From Candidatus Abyssobacteria bacterium SURF_5 (GTDB taxonomy: Bacteria; Abyssobacteria; SURF-5), in the NCBI GenBank assembly GCA_003598085.1, contig QZKU01000127.1:1-64000 (forward strand): a DNA stretch of 64,000 nt, given 5' to 3'. This document shows, in pieces, positions 1 through 8,544 of this stretch (its first letter is position 1; each line of letters starts with the position of its first letter). Both the position numbers and the translations under genes were made by a program. A model generated the notes under the pieces. That model worked only from the letters and a program-made list of their open reading frames with translations, was not told the origin of the DNA and searched no databases.

Positions 1-181
1 CTCCTTTCTTAATGGCCAGATGCAGCGGAGTCCTGCCGTTTCCGTCTTTGATGTTTACGTTGGCGCCCTGCTGGACGAGCCTTTTGACCGCCTCGGCGTC
101 TCCGTTCTTCGCCGCGTCAAGCAGCGCTTGATCCTGCTTGGAAGGTTTTCCTTTTCTGAACAGGTCGTTGATTGGCGGCAT
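1..181 (-). CDS. Ankyrin-repeat protein, N-terminal part, cut by the window edge
   Basis: Reading the minus strand from an ATG at 181 gives about 60 residues that run off the left end of the window. After a short basic leader the peptide contains LLDAAKNGDAEAVKRLVQQG followed by ANVNIKDGNGRTPLHLAIKKG, a clear ankyrin repeat (the G-TPLH turn and the helix pair are visible). Ankyrin repeats mediate protein-protein contact, so no enzymatic role can be inferred. A purine-rich GAGGGAGA lies about 9 nt before the ATG. No signal peptide is visible. It sits on the side of the tRNA fragment at 907-952 that would belong to an integrated element. Confidence 0.75.
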   Translation of the reverse strand, partial: MPPINDLFRKGKPSKQDQALLDAAKNGDAEAVKRLVQQGANVNIKDGNGRTPLHLAIKKG

Positions 182-906
182 GTAAAAGGATCTCCCTCAG
201 GCCATGTACGACAGCCTTTCGATCATTCGAAGCAAGACGTAATCCCGCAATCCCTCATTCAAAATGCGTTTTCCGGAATGTGTCGCTCTCTGTTCAAACC
301 GTCAGAGATGCATATTCAAAAATCCCCGATTGAGGGGGAGACACTTGATCATGCCGAGATACACGAAATTACCGCCCGGACTTGCGTGGAGGCTTTGAAG
401 TGCAGTGAGATGACAAGCTGTCATTCCCGGTTTGCCCGAGCTCTGGAGGCCGGCTGTCTTGCAAGCGGCGACTTCGGCTTCGGCCAGTCGCTGGATCTCC
501 ATAGGCGAGCCGCCTTTGAGTTAATCGCGAAGAGCTAAAATAAAATGTAGGTAGTAAAAGTATATCAAAAACTGTCTTTTTTTCATAACAAAAGGGAAAA
601 TGGATACAATAAATTCTTCAACCAACTTTGAATTGGCAAAGAAGCCGCCATTGTTTTAAGGACAAGGCAGGCCTAAATTAACTGGCATTCGGTCTTTAGA
701 GGCAGTTTTGGCAGTGTAAGATTTCGTGTGCAAAGGGTTTTGCCCTTACTTGACAATCTTGCAACCTGTACCCTAAACTGTACCTTGGATTTTGAAAAAC
801 ATGGTGAATATGGGAACCATCATCACCGGAAGTTTGTGCGCGTAAGATCTTGAAGCCGCTGTAAGTTGCAGCCTTTGCAGTGTGTTGACGAACCGCAAAA
901 GAAACC
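182..906. other. Gene-poor stretch, probable end of an integrated element
   Basis: I see no convincing gene here. A 66-codon open frame on the minus strand (302-502) has no recognisable motif and no Shine-Dalgarno sequence. Positions 540-660 are markedly AT-rich compared with the rest of the window. No integrase is visible. The stretch lies between the ankyrin gene and a tRNA-fMet 3' fragment. Confidence 0.4.
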
Positions 907-952
907 GCTCATAACCCAAAGGCCGCTGGTTCAAATCCAGCCCCCGCAACTA
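907..952 (+). other. 3' fragment of a tRNA-fMet gene, probable attachment site
   Basis: The sequence reads as the 3' half of an initiator tRNA: anticodon loop CTCATAA (anticodon CAU at 910-912) with the 3' side of its stem, a variable region, a perfect T arm GCTGG-TTCAAAT-CCAGC, and the acceptor 3' strand CCCCCGCAAC. The acceptor 5' strand, the D arm and the 5' side of the anticodon stem are missing; the upstream bases do not fit a tRNA. Such 3' fragments are left at the far end of islands and prophages that integrate into tRNA genes. By that logic the element lies to the left (1-906) and the backbone begins on the right. Confidence 0.75.
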
Positions 953-964
953 AATAGAATACAT

Positions 965-996
965 AAGACCTGCAGTGATGGAGGTCTTTTTCTTTT
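965..996 (+). terminator. Rho-independent terminator after the tRNA fragment
   Basis: AAGACC (965-970) pairs with GGTCTT (983-988) around a 12-nt loop and is followed by a T-rich run to about 996. It fits the native terminator of the original tRNA-fMet gene, retained on the chromosomal side of the attachment site. Confidence 0.65.
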
Positions 997-1111
997 GTGG
1001 AAAAGGAGTTGACAGGCGAACCCGGCGCTATATTTGAATCATTGGATTTGTAGTGCGCGCGAATCTTTTTTGGCAAGATGACGGGTGAATTCAGAATTGG
1101 CCGAACATTCT

Positions 1112-2059
1112 CTATATTTTTTGGATTCTGCTTGTTTCACGTTCCTTTGTGATCCGGCCGTCTTTCCCGAAAGGATGTCCCCCGAAGCCGTGTCTCATAA
1201 GAGCAATGGCCTGGTATGTGAGGGAAGAGACATCTCTTGACTTGAACAATTCTATCACTGATTGTGTGATGACGGGAATGGGGATTTCCTTCTTCATCGC
1301 AATTTGCACCAACCAGTTCACTTCCCCGGTATCCTCAACGTGGCTTTCGATCTGTTCGAGGCTTTGTTCCTCAAGACCCTTCTGCATCAACTCTACAAGC
1401 CAGCATCTTATGACGGAGCCGTTTGACCAGTTCTTGAAGACCTTTTCCAGATTCAGCCGAAAATCGCACTTCGCAAGAAGCGTGGCTCCCTCGCCAATCG
1501 CCTGAAGCATGCCAAATTCTATGCCGTTATGGACCAACTTTACGTAATGTCCGCTTCCTGGAGGGCCGGTATGAAGGAAGCCATCTTTCACGGCCAATTT
1601 TTTCAGAATAGGCTCTGCCAATGCGATACCCTCTGCTTTGCCGCCGACCATAAAACATGCCCCATGACGAGCGCCGGTAAGTCCTCCACTCGTTCCACAA
1701 TCCAGGAACAGCAGGTTGTTTTCGCTCAGTTGTTTTTCCCTTCTGATGGAATCGAGATAAAAGGAATTGCCGCCGTCCATGAGGACATCGCCCGCACTCA
1801 AATGGGGAACAAGCTCTCCCACGACAGTATCAATTATCGGGCCGGCAGGCAGAGACAGATAAATCACTCTGGGCGGCTCCAGGAACGAGACGAATTCTTC
1901 ATATGTCCCGGCGATCTTTACCCCCCGTCTTCGGAGTTCGGGTTTCTCAGACTTTTCTTTTCCGACAACGGATATCCCCTTTTCCAGAGCCTGAAGGGCG
2001 AAGTTGCCCCCCATCTTCCCCAAGCCGACGATTCCCAACGTAAGCCTGTCCTCAGCCAT
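1112..2059 (-). CDS. gnd: 6-phosphogluconate dehydrogenase, short (GndA/YqeC-type) form
   Basis: This 315-residue enzyme would oxidatively decarboxylate 6-phosphogluconate to ribulose 5-phosphate in the cytoplasmic pentose phosphate pathway. The N-terminus carries the Rossmann loop GIVGLGKMGGNFA at about residue 9. The family's substrate signature is visible in DGGNSFY, DCGTSGGLTGARHG and FMVGG near residues 95-140, followed by the catalytic-lysine segment HYVKLVHNGIEFG near 171. The length fits the short, usually NAD-linked subfamily of about 300 residues rather than the 470-residue dimeric form; the cofactor assignment is inference. The neighbouring upstream gene on the same strand encodes a GH15 glycoside hydrolase, about 190 bp away, suggesting a shared role in storage-sugar use. 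Confidence 0.93.
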   Translation of the reverse strand: MAEDRLTLGIVGLGKMGGNFALQALEKGISVVGKEKSEKPELRRRGVKIAGTYEEFVSFLEPPRVIYLSLPAGPIIDTVVGELVPHLSAGDVLMDGGNSFYLDSIRREKQLSENNLLFLDCGTSGGLTGARHGACFMVGGKAEGIALAEPILKKLAVKDGFLHTGPPGSGHYVKLVHNGIEFGMLQAIGEGATLLAKCDFRLNLEKVFKNWSNGSVIRCWLVELMQKGLEEQSLEQIESHVEDTGEVNWLVQIAMKKEIPIPVITQSVIELFKSRDVSSLTYQAIALMRHGFGGHPFGKDGRITKERETSRIQKI

Positions 2060-2248
2060 TCCAACCTCCTTTCCTGATCATTTTCAGGGCGCCAATGTCA
2101 ATGCCCGGGCGATGGAAAGCGCCGGGAAAAGAGTTGCGTAATCTTTGCGTTTCCCTATCTGAAGACAGCGATATCGGGAAGTTTTCCCGGGCAAAGATGC
2201 ATCGGATGAAGTTGTTTACGCTCCACTTCATGCCTCTCAAAAAAATCA

Positions 2249-4903
2249 TCAGGTTCTATTCAATCTCCAATCATATCCCTGAAAATCGATTCTCAGTCGG
2301 CCTGCATGCCGCTCGAGATATTTCCGGTCTTCTTCGTTGTAGATGAATCCGGCGAGGAATGTGATCAATTGCTCATCCGATTCGCCGAAGTCTTTTCGAT
2401 ACCATTTGAAGACGAGAGAAAGCGAAACACGTGCGGCGTTGCGATCAATCGAGAGTCCGCCAGAATTCAGGAACGTTTGACCGGAAACAGTCAAATCTTC
2501 GTCAAGAATGTTCGGGTCATAGACATCAATCGGCGGACAGGAAGATGAGGCGCATACGAGAGCAAAATGGATGCGCGGGTCCATTGTTCGAAGGGAATAT
2601 TTCAATCGCGGGTCATCTGCTTTGAAGAGCGGGAACAGGGAGTGCGGCGGCTTTCGATTTCCGCGGAGGACCCCGTGCTCGATATCGTCGGGCGTAAAAC
2701 GCATGTCACCTATTTGGTATTGAATGCGTCTGAAGAAGTTTCGCACTTCTTTAACCGAGTCCCGTATTTCGAGTTCCACGACCCCATGAATCACCAGAAC
2801 GTTATAAAGGTTGATCCAGAACGCAGTCTTCTCTTCTCTCGACTTCAGCACATCGAGGTCCATCTTCTTGAGAAGGTAACTCAGACGCGCATAATCATCG
2901 TAGGCCTTCGAGTGGCGCATCTCTTCGTATGCCACTCTTCCTTCGGGCGTACGAAAGAAGGCGCCGCGCAAAATGTTCATCGATTTTTTCAGTTGCACCG
3001 CTAATTCGTGTGCGGGCGTCTCTTTTGGCAGTGGCCCGTTATTGAGAATCAATTGTTTTCCGAAGAGTCGTCGGGCCAGGGAAAGCTTCGTTTTTCTTTT
3101 CGGATATTCCTCTTGTTTCTTCTTTCTGGACAGGAGCGACAGAACGCTGTTTATGTACCCGATGTGCGTGAAGGCCTGAGGGAAATTCCCCAGCATCTCT
3201 CTCCATATTGGGTCGTACTCTTCCGAGAAAAGTCCGAGCGGATTGGCGGCGGCTTCCATCCGATTCAGAATCAGCTCGGCCTCCTCCAGGCGATTCAGTT
3301 CTATAAGGCAATCTACCAGCCAGAAGGTGCACAGGAGAAAGAACCCTTCGTCTCCGGGGAGACCGTCCTCGGTTTTGTAGCGGTAAAGGAACACGTCTTT
3401 GCCCAGTTCGCGTCTGATCGCTTCTATAGTCGAGATCATTTTCGGGTCATCGGCCGGGAGGAAATTGAGAAGGGGAAAGAGCAGGGCGCTTGCATCGAGG
3501 TCTTCAGTATCAAAATGCTGGACGAAAGCTTTTTTCGTCTCGCTCCAGCCTTTCGTATGAACGGCCTTCTGGATTTGTTCACGAGTCTTGTTCCACAAGT
3601 CCACATCAGCCGGAAAGCCGTACCTTTTCGCGATGGTGATTCCGCGGTCGAGCGCCACCCAGCACATCACTTTGGAATAGACGAAGTCGTACGGGCCGCA
3701 ACGCACTTCCCAGATACCTTGGTCCTTATCCTGCCAGTGCTCCACTATGTAGTCGCAGATTCGGCGCAGCGGAGCCCAGAGCTTCACATTGATCTTGCCG
3801 ACGTAATTGGAGAGCAAAAGGGCGGCGTCCATCAATTCGCCGTAGATATCGAGCTGTTTCTGCTGGGCGGCGGCATTGCCAATTCGCACCGGTTGGGAGC
3901 CTTTGTAGCCATTGAGGTGGTCCAGTTCGCTTTCCGGCAGGCACATCTCGCCGCGGACGCCGTACATGATCCGCATGTCTTCGGTTCCATACCGGGACAG
4001 CATGTCCGCGATCCATTTCAGGTATCCTTCGGTCTCCGAGAGATGGCCGAGACGGAAAAGCGCCTGGAGCGTGAAGGCGGTGTCGCGAATCCAGGAATAC
4101 CGGTAGTCCCAGTTCCGGACGCCTCCGATCTTTTCGGGCAGAGAGGTTGTTCCGGCTGCCGCAATCGCTCCCGTCGGATTGAAATACAGGAGCTTGAGGA
4201 CGAGGGCCGAGCGATTGATCATTTGGCGGTAGGGGCCGAAATCCAGCGTGAGTCCGGTTTCCTCTTTGCTCAGCCATTCCCGCCAATACGCTTCGGTTTC
4301 AGCCTGCAACCGTGTAATGCGATCAATATCAAGGCGTGCCGATTGCCGGGACAGATATTTCAGATGCAACCAATGGCGGTCGCCCGCCCGGATGTCCACT
4401 CGGCCGGCGGCGCGGTCACGTTCTATGGTCATATTGAAAGAGCTTGACAGAGTCAGAAACGAGCCGGCGCCGGCGGCGACGATTCCACCACCAATTTCTT
4501 CCAGGCAGGTATGTGCGCGCGCATAGTCGAATCTGGGTTCGAAAGTAATCGCCACCTCGACGCTGCCTTCCAATCCATGGAGAACCCTTAAGAGTTCAGG
4601 CCGCTCCTCCTGTTTGGCGGCCGGCGCGACCGGCATGAAATCTGTAAGTTGGAATATGCCGGAGCTCGTTCTGAAGCGGGTTATCAGGATGTTGGTATCG
4701 GGAACATATTCGGAGACAGAATCGCTTTCTTCGGCAGGGTAAACGCTGAATTTCCCACCCTTCTGGTCGTCCAGAAGAGCGCCAAACACACTGGGGGAAT
4801 CGATACAGGGAAGGCAAAGCCAGTCGATGGAACCCTCAAATCCCACGAGAGCTATGGTCTGCAGATTGCCAATCACCCCATAATCACTAATTTTTTTGTA
4901 CAT
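2249..4903 (-). CDS. GH15 glucoamylase/trehalase-like hydrolase fused to a DUF547 domain
   Basis: The ATG at 4903 gives 884 residues beginning MYKKISDYGVIGNLQTIALV, the usual N-terminus of bacterial GH15 glucoamylase/trehalase-like proteins; a 30-codon upstream extension is possible but not needed. The (alpha/alpha)6-barrel motifs GGVRNWDYRYSWIRD, GIWEVRCGPYDFVYSK and EEYDPIWREMLGNFPQAF are visible, the last carrying the expected catalytic Glu region. After about residue 640 the frame continues without interruption into a DUF547 domain, with EEKTAFWINLYNVLVIH, HFALVCASSSCPP and a WYRKDF segment. DUF547 normally stands alone or near thiol-dependent enzymes and its function is unknown. The join is in frame with no stop, so I read it as a real fusion. 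No signal peptide is seen. Confidence 0.88.
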   Translation of the reverse strand: MYKKISDYGVIGNLQTIALVGFEGSIDWLCLPCIDSPSVFGALLDDQKGGKFSVYPAEESDSVSEYVPDTNILITRFRTSSGIFQLTDFMPVAPAAKQEERPELLRVLHGLEGSVEVAITFEPRFDYARAHTCLEEIGGGIVAAGAGSFLTLSSSFNMTIERDRAAGRVDIRAGDRHWLHLKYLSRQSARLDIDRITRLQAETEAYWREWLSKEETGLTLDFGPYRQMINRSALVLKLLYFNPTGAIAAAGTTSLPEKIGGVRNWDYRYSWIRDTAFTLQALFRLGHLSETEGYLKWIADMLSRYGTEDMRIMYGVRGEMCLPESELDHLNGYKGSQPVRIGNAAAQQKQLDIYGELMDAALLLSNYVGKINVKLWAPLRRICDYIVEHWQDKDQGIWEVRCGPYDFVYSKVMCWVALDRGITIAKRYGFPADVDLWNKTREQIQKAVHTKGWSETKKAFVQHFDTEDLDASALLFPLLNFLPADDPKMISTIEAIRRELGKDVFLYRYKTEDGLPGDEGFFLLCTFWLVDCLIELNRLEEAELILNRMEAAANPLGLFSEEYDPIWREMLGNFPQAFTHIGYINSVLSLLSRKKKQEEYPKRKTKLSLARRLFGKQLILNNGPLPKETPAHELAVQLKKSMNILRGAFFRTPEGRVAYEEMRHSKAYDDYARLSYLLKKMDLDVLKSREEKTAFWINLYNVLVIHGVVELEIRDSVKEVRNFFRRIQYQIGDMRFTPDDIEHGVLRGNRKPPHSLFPLFKADDPRLKYSLRTMDPRIHFALVCASSSCPPIDVYDPNILDEDLTVSGQTFLNSGGLSIDRNAARVSLSLVFKWYRKDFGESDEQLITFLAGFIYNEEDRKYLERHAGRLRIDFQGYDWRLNRT

Positions 4904-5314
4904 GATCGAGTAAAGCGGAGAGAAGGTTTCCCTCGATTGTTCGGCCCATCTGAAGCAGCCGGTCCTTCTCGGCCGGTTTTCGTCGCGATTCAAGCAAGAA
5001 ACACGGAAGTTCTCTCACAACACTTGTGACAGCGGCAGTATTCAAAACCACCCCCCAGTTGCTCTTCCCGATCTTCTTAAATTTGTAACTGATTTTTCGA
5101 TTCAGCAATTGGGAGAGAGTGTTTCTTCCGATTAAGAGTTTCAGATTTGGCATTTGATGAGATTATTGGATTGCGGATTTAATAAGATTATGGACAAAAT
5201 AAGACAAACCAACGACTTCGGCTCGGGGACAGATATCGTTTCACAAATTCCAAAAAGGCGTAATTTCCGTTAGCGGTTTCAGTCCCCCTCGCCCTGGGAG
5301 ACGTGACTGAATAA

Positions 5315-5917
5315 ATGCAGGCCGAATTTCAGAACCGGAATGTACGGTTTGACCCTGACAGCTTGTTGGAGGAATACGGCGACTACCTGTTCCGCTATGC
5401 GCTGGTGCGGGTGAGGAACCGGGATGTAGCGGAAGACATGGTGCAGGAGACTCTGCTGGCCGCCGTACGAGGGAAAGAGCAGTACCGGGGGCAGGCGTCG
5501 GTGAGGACCTGGCTGGTCGGGATAGTAAAGCACAAGATATTGGATTATTTTCGCAAGAGACAGCGGGAACACTCGTTTGATGCAACTTCCTCCGAGGCTT
5601 CGGCCGGAAACGACCTGTTTGATTCGAGCGGCAAGTGGAAAACGTTCCCATCCCATTGGAGTGAAAGTCCGGCCAAGCTATTGGAAAAGAAGGAATTCTG
5701 GGAGAAATTTGAATCGTGTATGACGCAAATGCCGGAACGGCTGGCAAATATATTCGGCCTCCGCGAATTAGATGGACTGGAGACGGCGGAAATTTGTAAG
5801 ATTCTCGACATTTCAACGACAAATTTACATGTGATGCTGTATCGAGCTCGAATGCGGCTTGCCCGCTGTCTCGATGCGAACTGGTTTGAAAGAGAACAAA
5901 GGAAAAAGGGGAAATGA
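5315..5917 (+). CDS. ECF-type RNA polymerase sigma factor
   Basis: This 200-residue protein has sigma region 2 near the N-terminus (EEYGDYLFRYALVRVRN-RDVAEDMVQETLLAA, then RTWLVGIVKHKILDYFRKRQRE) and region 4 near residues 135-185 (MPERLANIFGLRELDGLETAEICKILDISTTNLHVMLYRARMRLA). There is no sigma region 1 or 3, as expected for extracytoplasmic-function sigma factors. Its stop overlaps the start of the zinc-finger gene by an ATGA, the standard sigma/anti-sigma arrangement. No autoregulated ECF promoter could be recognised upstream. The Shine-Dalgarno (GGGAG) is rather far, about 14 nt before the ATG, so translation may be weak. Confidence 0.9.
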   Translation: MQAEFQNRNVRFDPDSLLEEYGDYLFRYALVRVRNRDVAEDMVQETLLAAVRGKEQYRGQASVRTWLVGIVKHKILDYFRKRQREHSFDATSSEASAGNDLFDSSGKWKTFPSHWSESPAKLLEKKEFWEKFESCMTQMPERLANIFGLRELDGLETAEICKILDISTTNLHVMLYRARMRLARCLDANWFEREQRKKGK

Positions 5918-6219
5918 TCACCTGTAGAGAAGTCGCTTTCCTGGCATCGGAGCAACTGGACCGGAAGCTTCCGCTGCGCCAGCGCATTAGCTTGCAAATG
6001 CACCTGCTGATGTGTCGGTATTGCCCGAGGTTCAGGCGGCAACTGCTCTTCCTGAGAGCAGCGGCTGGCTATTACGGTGAAGAGACGGATGAGGGGATTC
6101 TCTTAAAAAGGGATTCTCTCTCCACCGAGGCCAAAAAGAAAATTCGACGTGCTTTGGCGGAATCCGCCCTGTCCCCCGATAAACCCGAAGACTCATCCCC
6201 ACCGAAAAAAGATCTGTAA
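5914..6219 (+). CDS. Zinc-finger (zf-HC2) anti-sigma factor
   Basis: The 101-residue product begins MITCREVAFLASEQLDRKL and carries the His30-x3-Cys34-x2-Cys37 pattern (HLLMCRYC) of the zf-HC2 anti-sigma domain. The acidic and lysine-rich C-terminal half has no membrane segment, so it is probably a soluble anti-sigma that holds the ECF factor encoded just upstream. The two genes overlap by four bases (ATGA), implying coupled translation. The stimulus that releases the sigma factor cannot be read from the sequence. Confidence 0.85.
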   Translation: MITCREVAFLASEQLDRKLPLRQRISLQMHLLMCRYCPRFRRQLLFLRAAAGYYGEETDEGILLKRDSLSTEAKKKIRRALAESALSPDKPEDSSPPKKDL

Positions 6220-6292
6220 GGTTTTCTCTCTCTGCCCGACAAATAACAAGGATAAGGAAGGATTCCTTGGTCGCAATAAAGGATTTCCCAGC

Positions 6293-6415
6293 ATGAGAAC
6301 GGGACGAATGGTCTCAAGGTCAAGTGCAGTGATGGTCGCGACGGCTCTCGCGATTTTGATTCTGTTTGTTTTGGGCCGGCAGCTCGATGTCACGATCGTG
6401 AGCTGCTTTTCCTGA
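6293..6415 (+). CDS. Possible 40-residue single-pass membrane peptide
   Basis: An ATG at 6293 opens a 40-codon frame (MRTGRMVSRSSAVMVATALA, then ILILFVLGRQLDVTIVSCFS) that is basic at the N-terminus with one hydrophobic segment at about residues 10-28. It follows the anti-sigma gene by 73 bp on the same strand. There is no strong ribosome binding site (a weak AAGGA lies about 11 nt upstream). It could be a real small membrane protein of the sigma-factor locus or chance. I do not recognise it. Confidence 0.3.
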   Translation: MRTGRMVSRSSAVMVATALAILILFVLGRQLDVTIVSCFS

Positions 6416-6508
6416 GGACGGGGATGAAAGCAGTGTGTCAATGCATGGAACCAGAAAATGCGGCACAGGAAAGAACAAGATCTAAGTTTGTTTTGATATT
6501 TAAGACTA

Positions 6509-7775
6509 AGTACTCATTGTCACAAATACGATGACGTATTAAAGTTGCAAATTTGATCGTGGTATGGCATAATCACTTTTAGAAAAAGGGAGGTGATTAT
6601 GCCAAGAAAGAGCCCATTTAGAATTCTTCTGACCGCTGATGAGAAAAAACAGTTACAGGCGACCGCGCGTAAATATACGTCACCGTTTTGCGAAGTCATG
6701 CGTGCCAAGATTGTCCTCCTTGCCGCCGAGGGGCTGTCAAACAAGCAAATCGCCCAGCAGCTTGATTTACCCAGGCAGATCGTTTCAAAATGGCGCAAAC
6801 GCTTCTTTGACCAACGTATGGCTGGCCTGCAAGAGAAGCCGCGGCGTGGAAGGCCCAGCGCTTTTTCCCCCTGACGTCGTGGTGGCGGTCAAAGCGCTTG
6901 CCTGCCAGTTGCCAAAGGTTCTGGGGCTGCCTTTTTCCAAACTGACTCATGGCGAAATCGCCCGGCAAGCTCAAAAGCAGGGAATTGTCGCCTCTATCAG
7001 CGGGAAAACAATCTGGCGATGGCTGAGCAAGGATGCTATCCGGCCCTGGTGCTATCGCAGTTGGATATGGCCGCGTGACCCAGATTTCAAAAGTAAGGCG
7101 GCCAGTGTTCTTGATTTGTACCAAGGGATCTGGAAGAGAAAACCTTTGGGATTCAATGATTTTGTCATATCCTCTGATGAAAAGACCAGTATCCAAGCCC
7201 GGCGCCGATTGGCCCCTATCAGCGCCCCTCGGCCTGGGCGCTCTGGCCGGGTCGAGCACGAATATGAACGTAAGGGCTCTTTGGCTTACTTGGCGGCTTG
7301 GGACGTTCACCGTGCCAAGCTTTTTGGCGTATGCCGCAATAGTGCCGGTATCGACAGCTTTCGTGATTTGCTCGACCTTGTCATGCGACAGGAGCCTTAT
7401 CGATCGGCACGTCGGGTCTTTTGGATAACCGACAACGGATCGGCGCACAGGGGAGAAAAATCTGTTGATCGACTGAAACATTGGTACCCCAATGCTATTC
7501 AAGTCCATACCCCCATCCACGCCAGTTGGCTTAATCAGATTGAGATTTACTTCTCCGTGCTGCAGAGAAAGGTATTAGTCCCAAACGATTTTGAGAGCCT
7601 TGAAGACCTCGAAAACAAAATCCTCAGTTTTCAGGAACTCTACGAAAAAATTGCCAGGCCGTTCGAATGGAAATTCACCCGAAAGGATCTATTACACCTA
7701 CTACAGAGATTTAATGAAATACAAGAATTAGCCGCATGAAAATAAATACGTCACCGAATTTTCGACCCAGAGCAC
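6509..7775. mobile_element. IS630-family insertion sequence with 32-bp imperfect terminal inverted repeats
   Basis: The left end, 6509-6540 (starting AGTACTC and ending ATGACGTATT), pairs with the right end, 7745-7776, matching at 24 of 32 positions. TA dinucleotides abut both ends (6507-6508 and 7776-7777), as expected for the TA target duplication of IS630/mariner elements. The element carries one transposase in two overlapping frames. It lies between the sigma/anti-sigma locus and the secreted-protein gene at 7837, so it may have separated a former operon. Confidence 0.88.
6599..7739 (+). CDS. IS630 transposase, two frames joined by a +1 shift at CCC-TGA
   Basis: Frame one starts at ATG 6599, about 6 nt after AGGGAGG, and encodes the helix-turn-helix region (LSNKQIAQQLDLPRQIVSKW) up to a TGA at 6872-6874. 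Frame two continues with DVVVAVKALACQLPK and carries the DDE residues: Asp in SSDEKTSIQ, Asp in ITDNGSAHR and Glu in WLNQIEIYFS. At 6866-6874 the codons are TCC-CCC-TGA. A +1 slip of the CCC-bound tRNA onto CCT yields GRPSAFSPDVVV, which matches the usual unbroken IS630 sequence at this point, for a 379-residue protein. All catalytic residues are intact, so I favour a programmed frameshift over a dead gene, though a simple one-base insertion cannot be excluded. Confidence 0.82.
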
Positions 7776-7836
7776 TAAGCTAAAGAGAAACAAATGCCAC
7801 TGTTTCCGGCTGGCATGAAACAAAAAGGAGGCTCAC

Positions 7837-8265
7837 ATGATTGCCAAAAGATTCCTGATGTTACTGATTGGTGTCAGTTTCATCATTCAAAGCCTTTTCA
7901 CTTCGGCATGGGCGGAAGAAGCTCAACTGCCCTTGAAAGCTGATAAGGCGCATCGTGATGCTGCGGGTATACTTTCCCTGGATCAGGATAGCATCCCCGT
8001 TAAGGCCGAAGGGCTCCGTCCAGATTCCGTCTACACCGTATGGTTTGTGAGCATGGGGCTGGTTAAACGTGAAGCCGGCGCGGGAGAAGCTCCCTACATG
8101 TTCAAGACAAATTCGGAAGGAGAGGGAACATATTCGTCCTCTCTCGACGAGTCACCGTTCGGGGAATGGGACATGGTGATGATTGTTCTCCATCCGGACG
8201 ACGACCCGACAAACATGAAAAACATGGTGGGAGCGCTTTCCGCGGATTTGCCGAAAGAAAGTTAG
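7837..8265 (+). CDS. Secreted protein of unknown function
   Basis: The 142-residue product has a strong Shine-Dalgarno (AAAAGGAGG) before the ATG and a typical signal peptide: basic MIAKR, a hydrophobic core to about residue 23, and a likely cleavage after AWA (SAWA-EEAQ). The mature part of about 115 residues is acidic, with no cysteines and no further membrane segments. The pattern (LPLKADKAHRDAAGILSLDQ, VYTVWFVSMGLV, FGEWDMVMIVLHPDDDP) looks like a small beta-rich periplasmic domain that I do not recognise. It lies downstream of the ECF sigma locus but is now separated from it by the IS630 insertion. Confidence 0.75.
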   Translation: MIAKRFLMLLIGVSFIIQSLFTSAWAEEAQLPLKADKAHRDAAGILSLDQDSIPVKAEGLRPDSVYTVWFVSMGLVKREAGAGEAPYMFKTNSEGEGTYSSSLDESPFGEWDMVMIVLHPDDDPTNMKNMVGALSADLPKES

Positions 8266-8544
8266 TCATTCTCCGGAGTCGGCTAATGGGAATGGGCCTG
8301 AGGGCTTTTCAAATTGTATCTCAGGCTCATCTTTCCCTCCTCATTTTTCCTTAAAAAGTCCACCACAAGACAGGGGCAATCCATGACATATGGCAAAATC
8401 CTTAGCATCCGGGAACTTAACATGACACCATATGCAAAAACAGGCGCTCACGCCTTAACCGACAGATGCTGCAAATCATAATCTGCGGATTTTCTCCTTC
8501 GGGAACCGTCCGCAGAAAAACCGAAAGCAAGCAAGGGAAAAAAG
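8266..8544. other. Intergenic region before the SDR gene
   Basis: No gene or clear hairpin terminator is seen. Two similar short segments around CATATGGCAAAA and CATATGCAAAAA occur at about 8388 and 8430. I cannot assign a promoter. Confidence 0.3.

Noticed and set aside
20-538. 172-codon open frame on the plus strand
   Set aside because: Its first part is antisense to the ankyrin repeat and the rest has no motif.
2060-2248. 65-codon minus-strand frame between gnd and the GH15-DUF547 gene
   Set aside because: Overlaps the gnd start region, has unusual composition and no motif.
3008-4447. 479-codon open frame on the plus strand
   Set aside because: It is antisense to the GH15 barrel and shows no domain.
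4887-5153. 88-codon open frame on the minus strand before the GH15-DUF547 gene
   Set aside because: No ribosome binding site, no motif, and it overlaps the GH15 start; kept out of the annotation.
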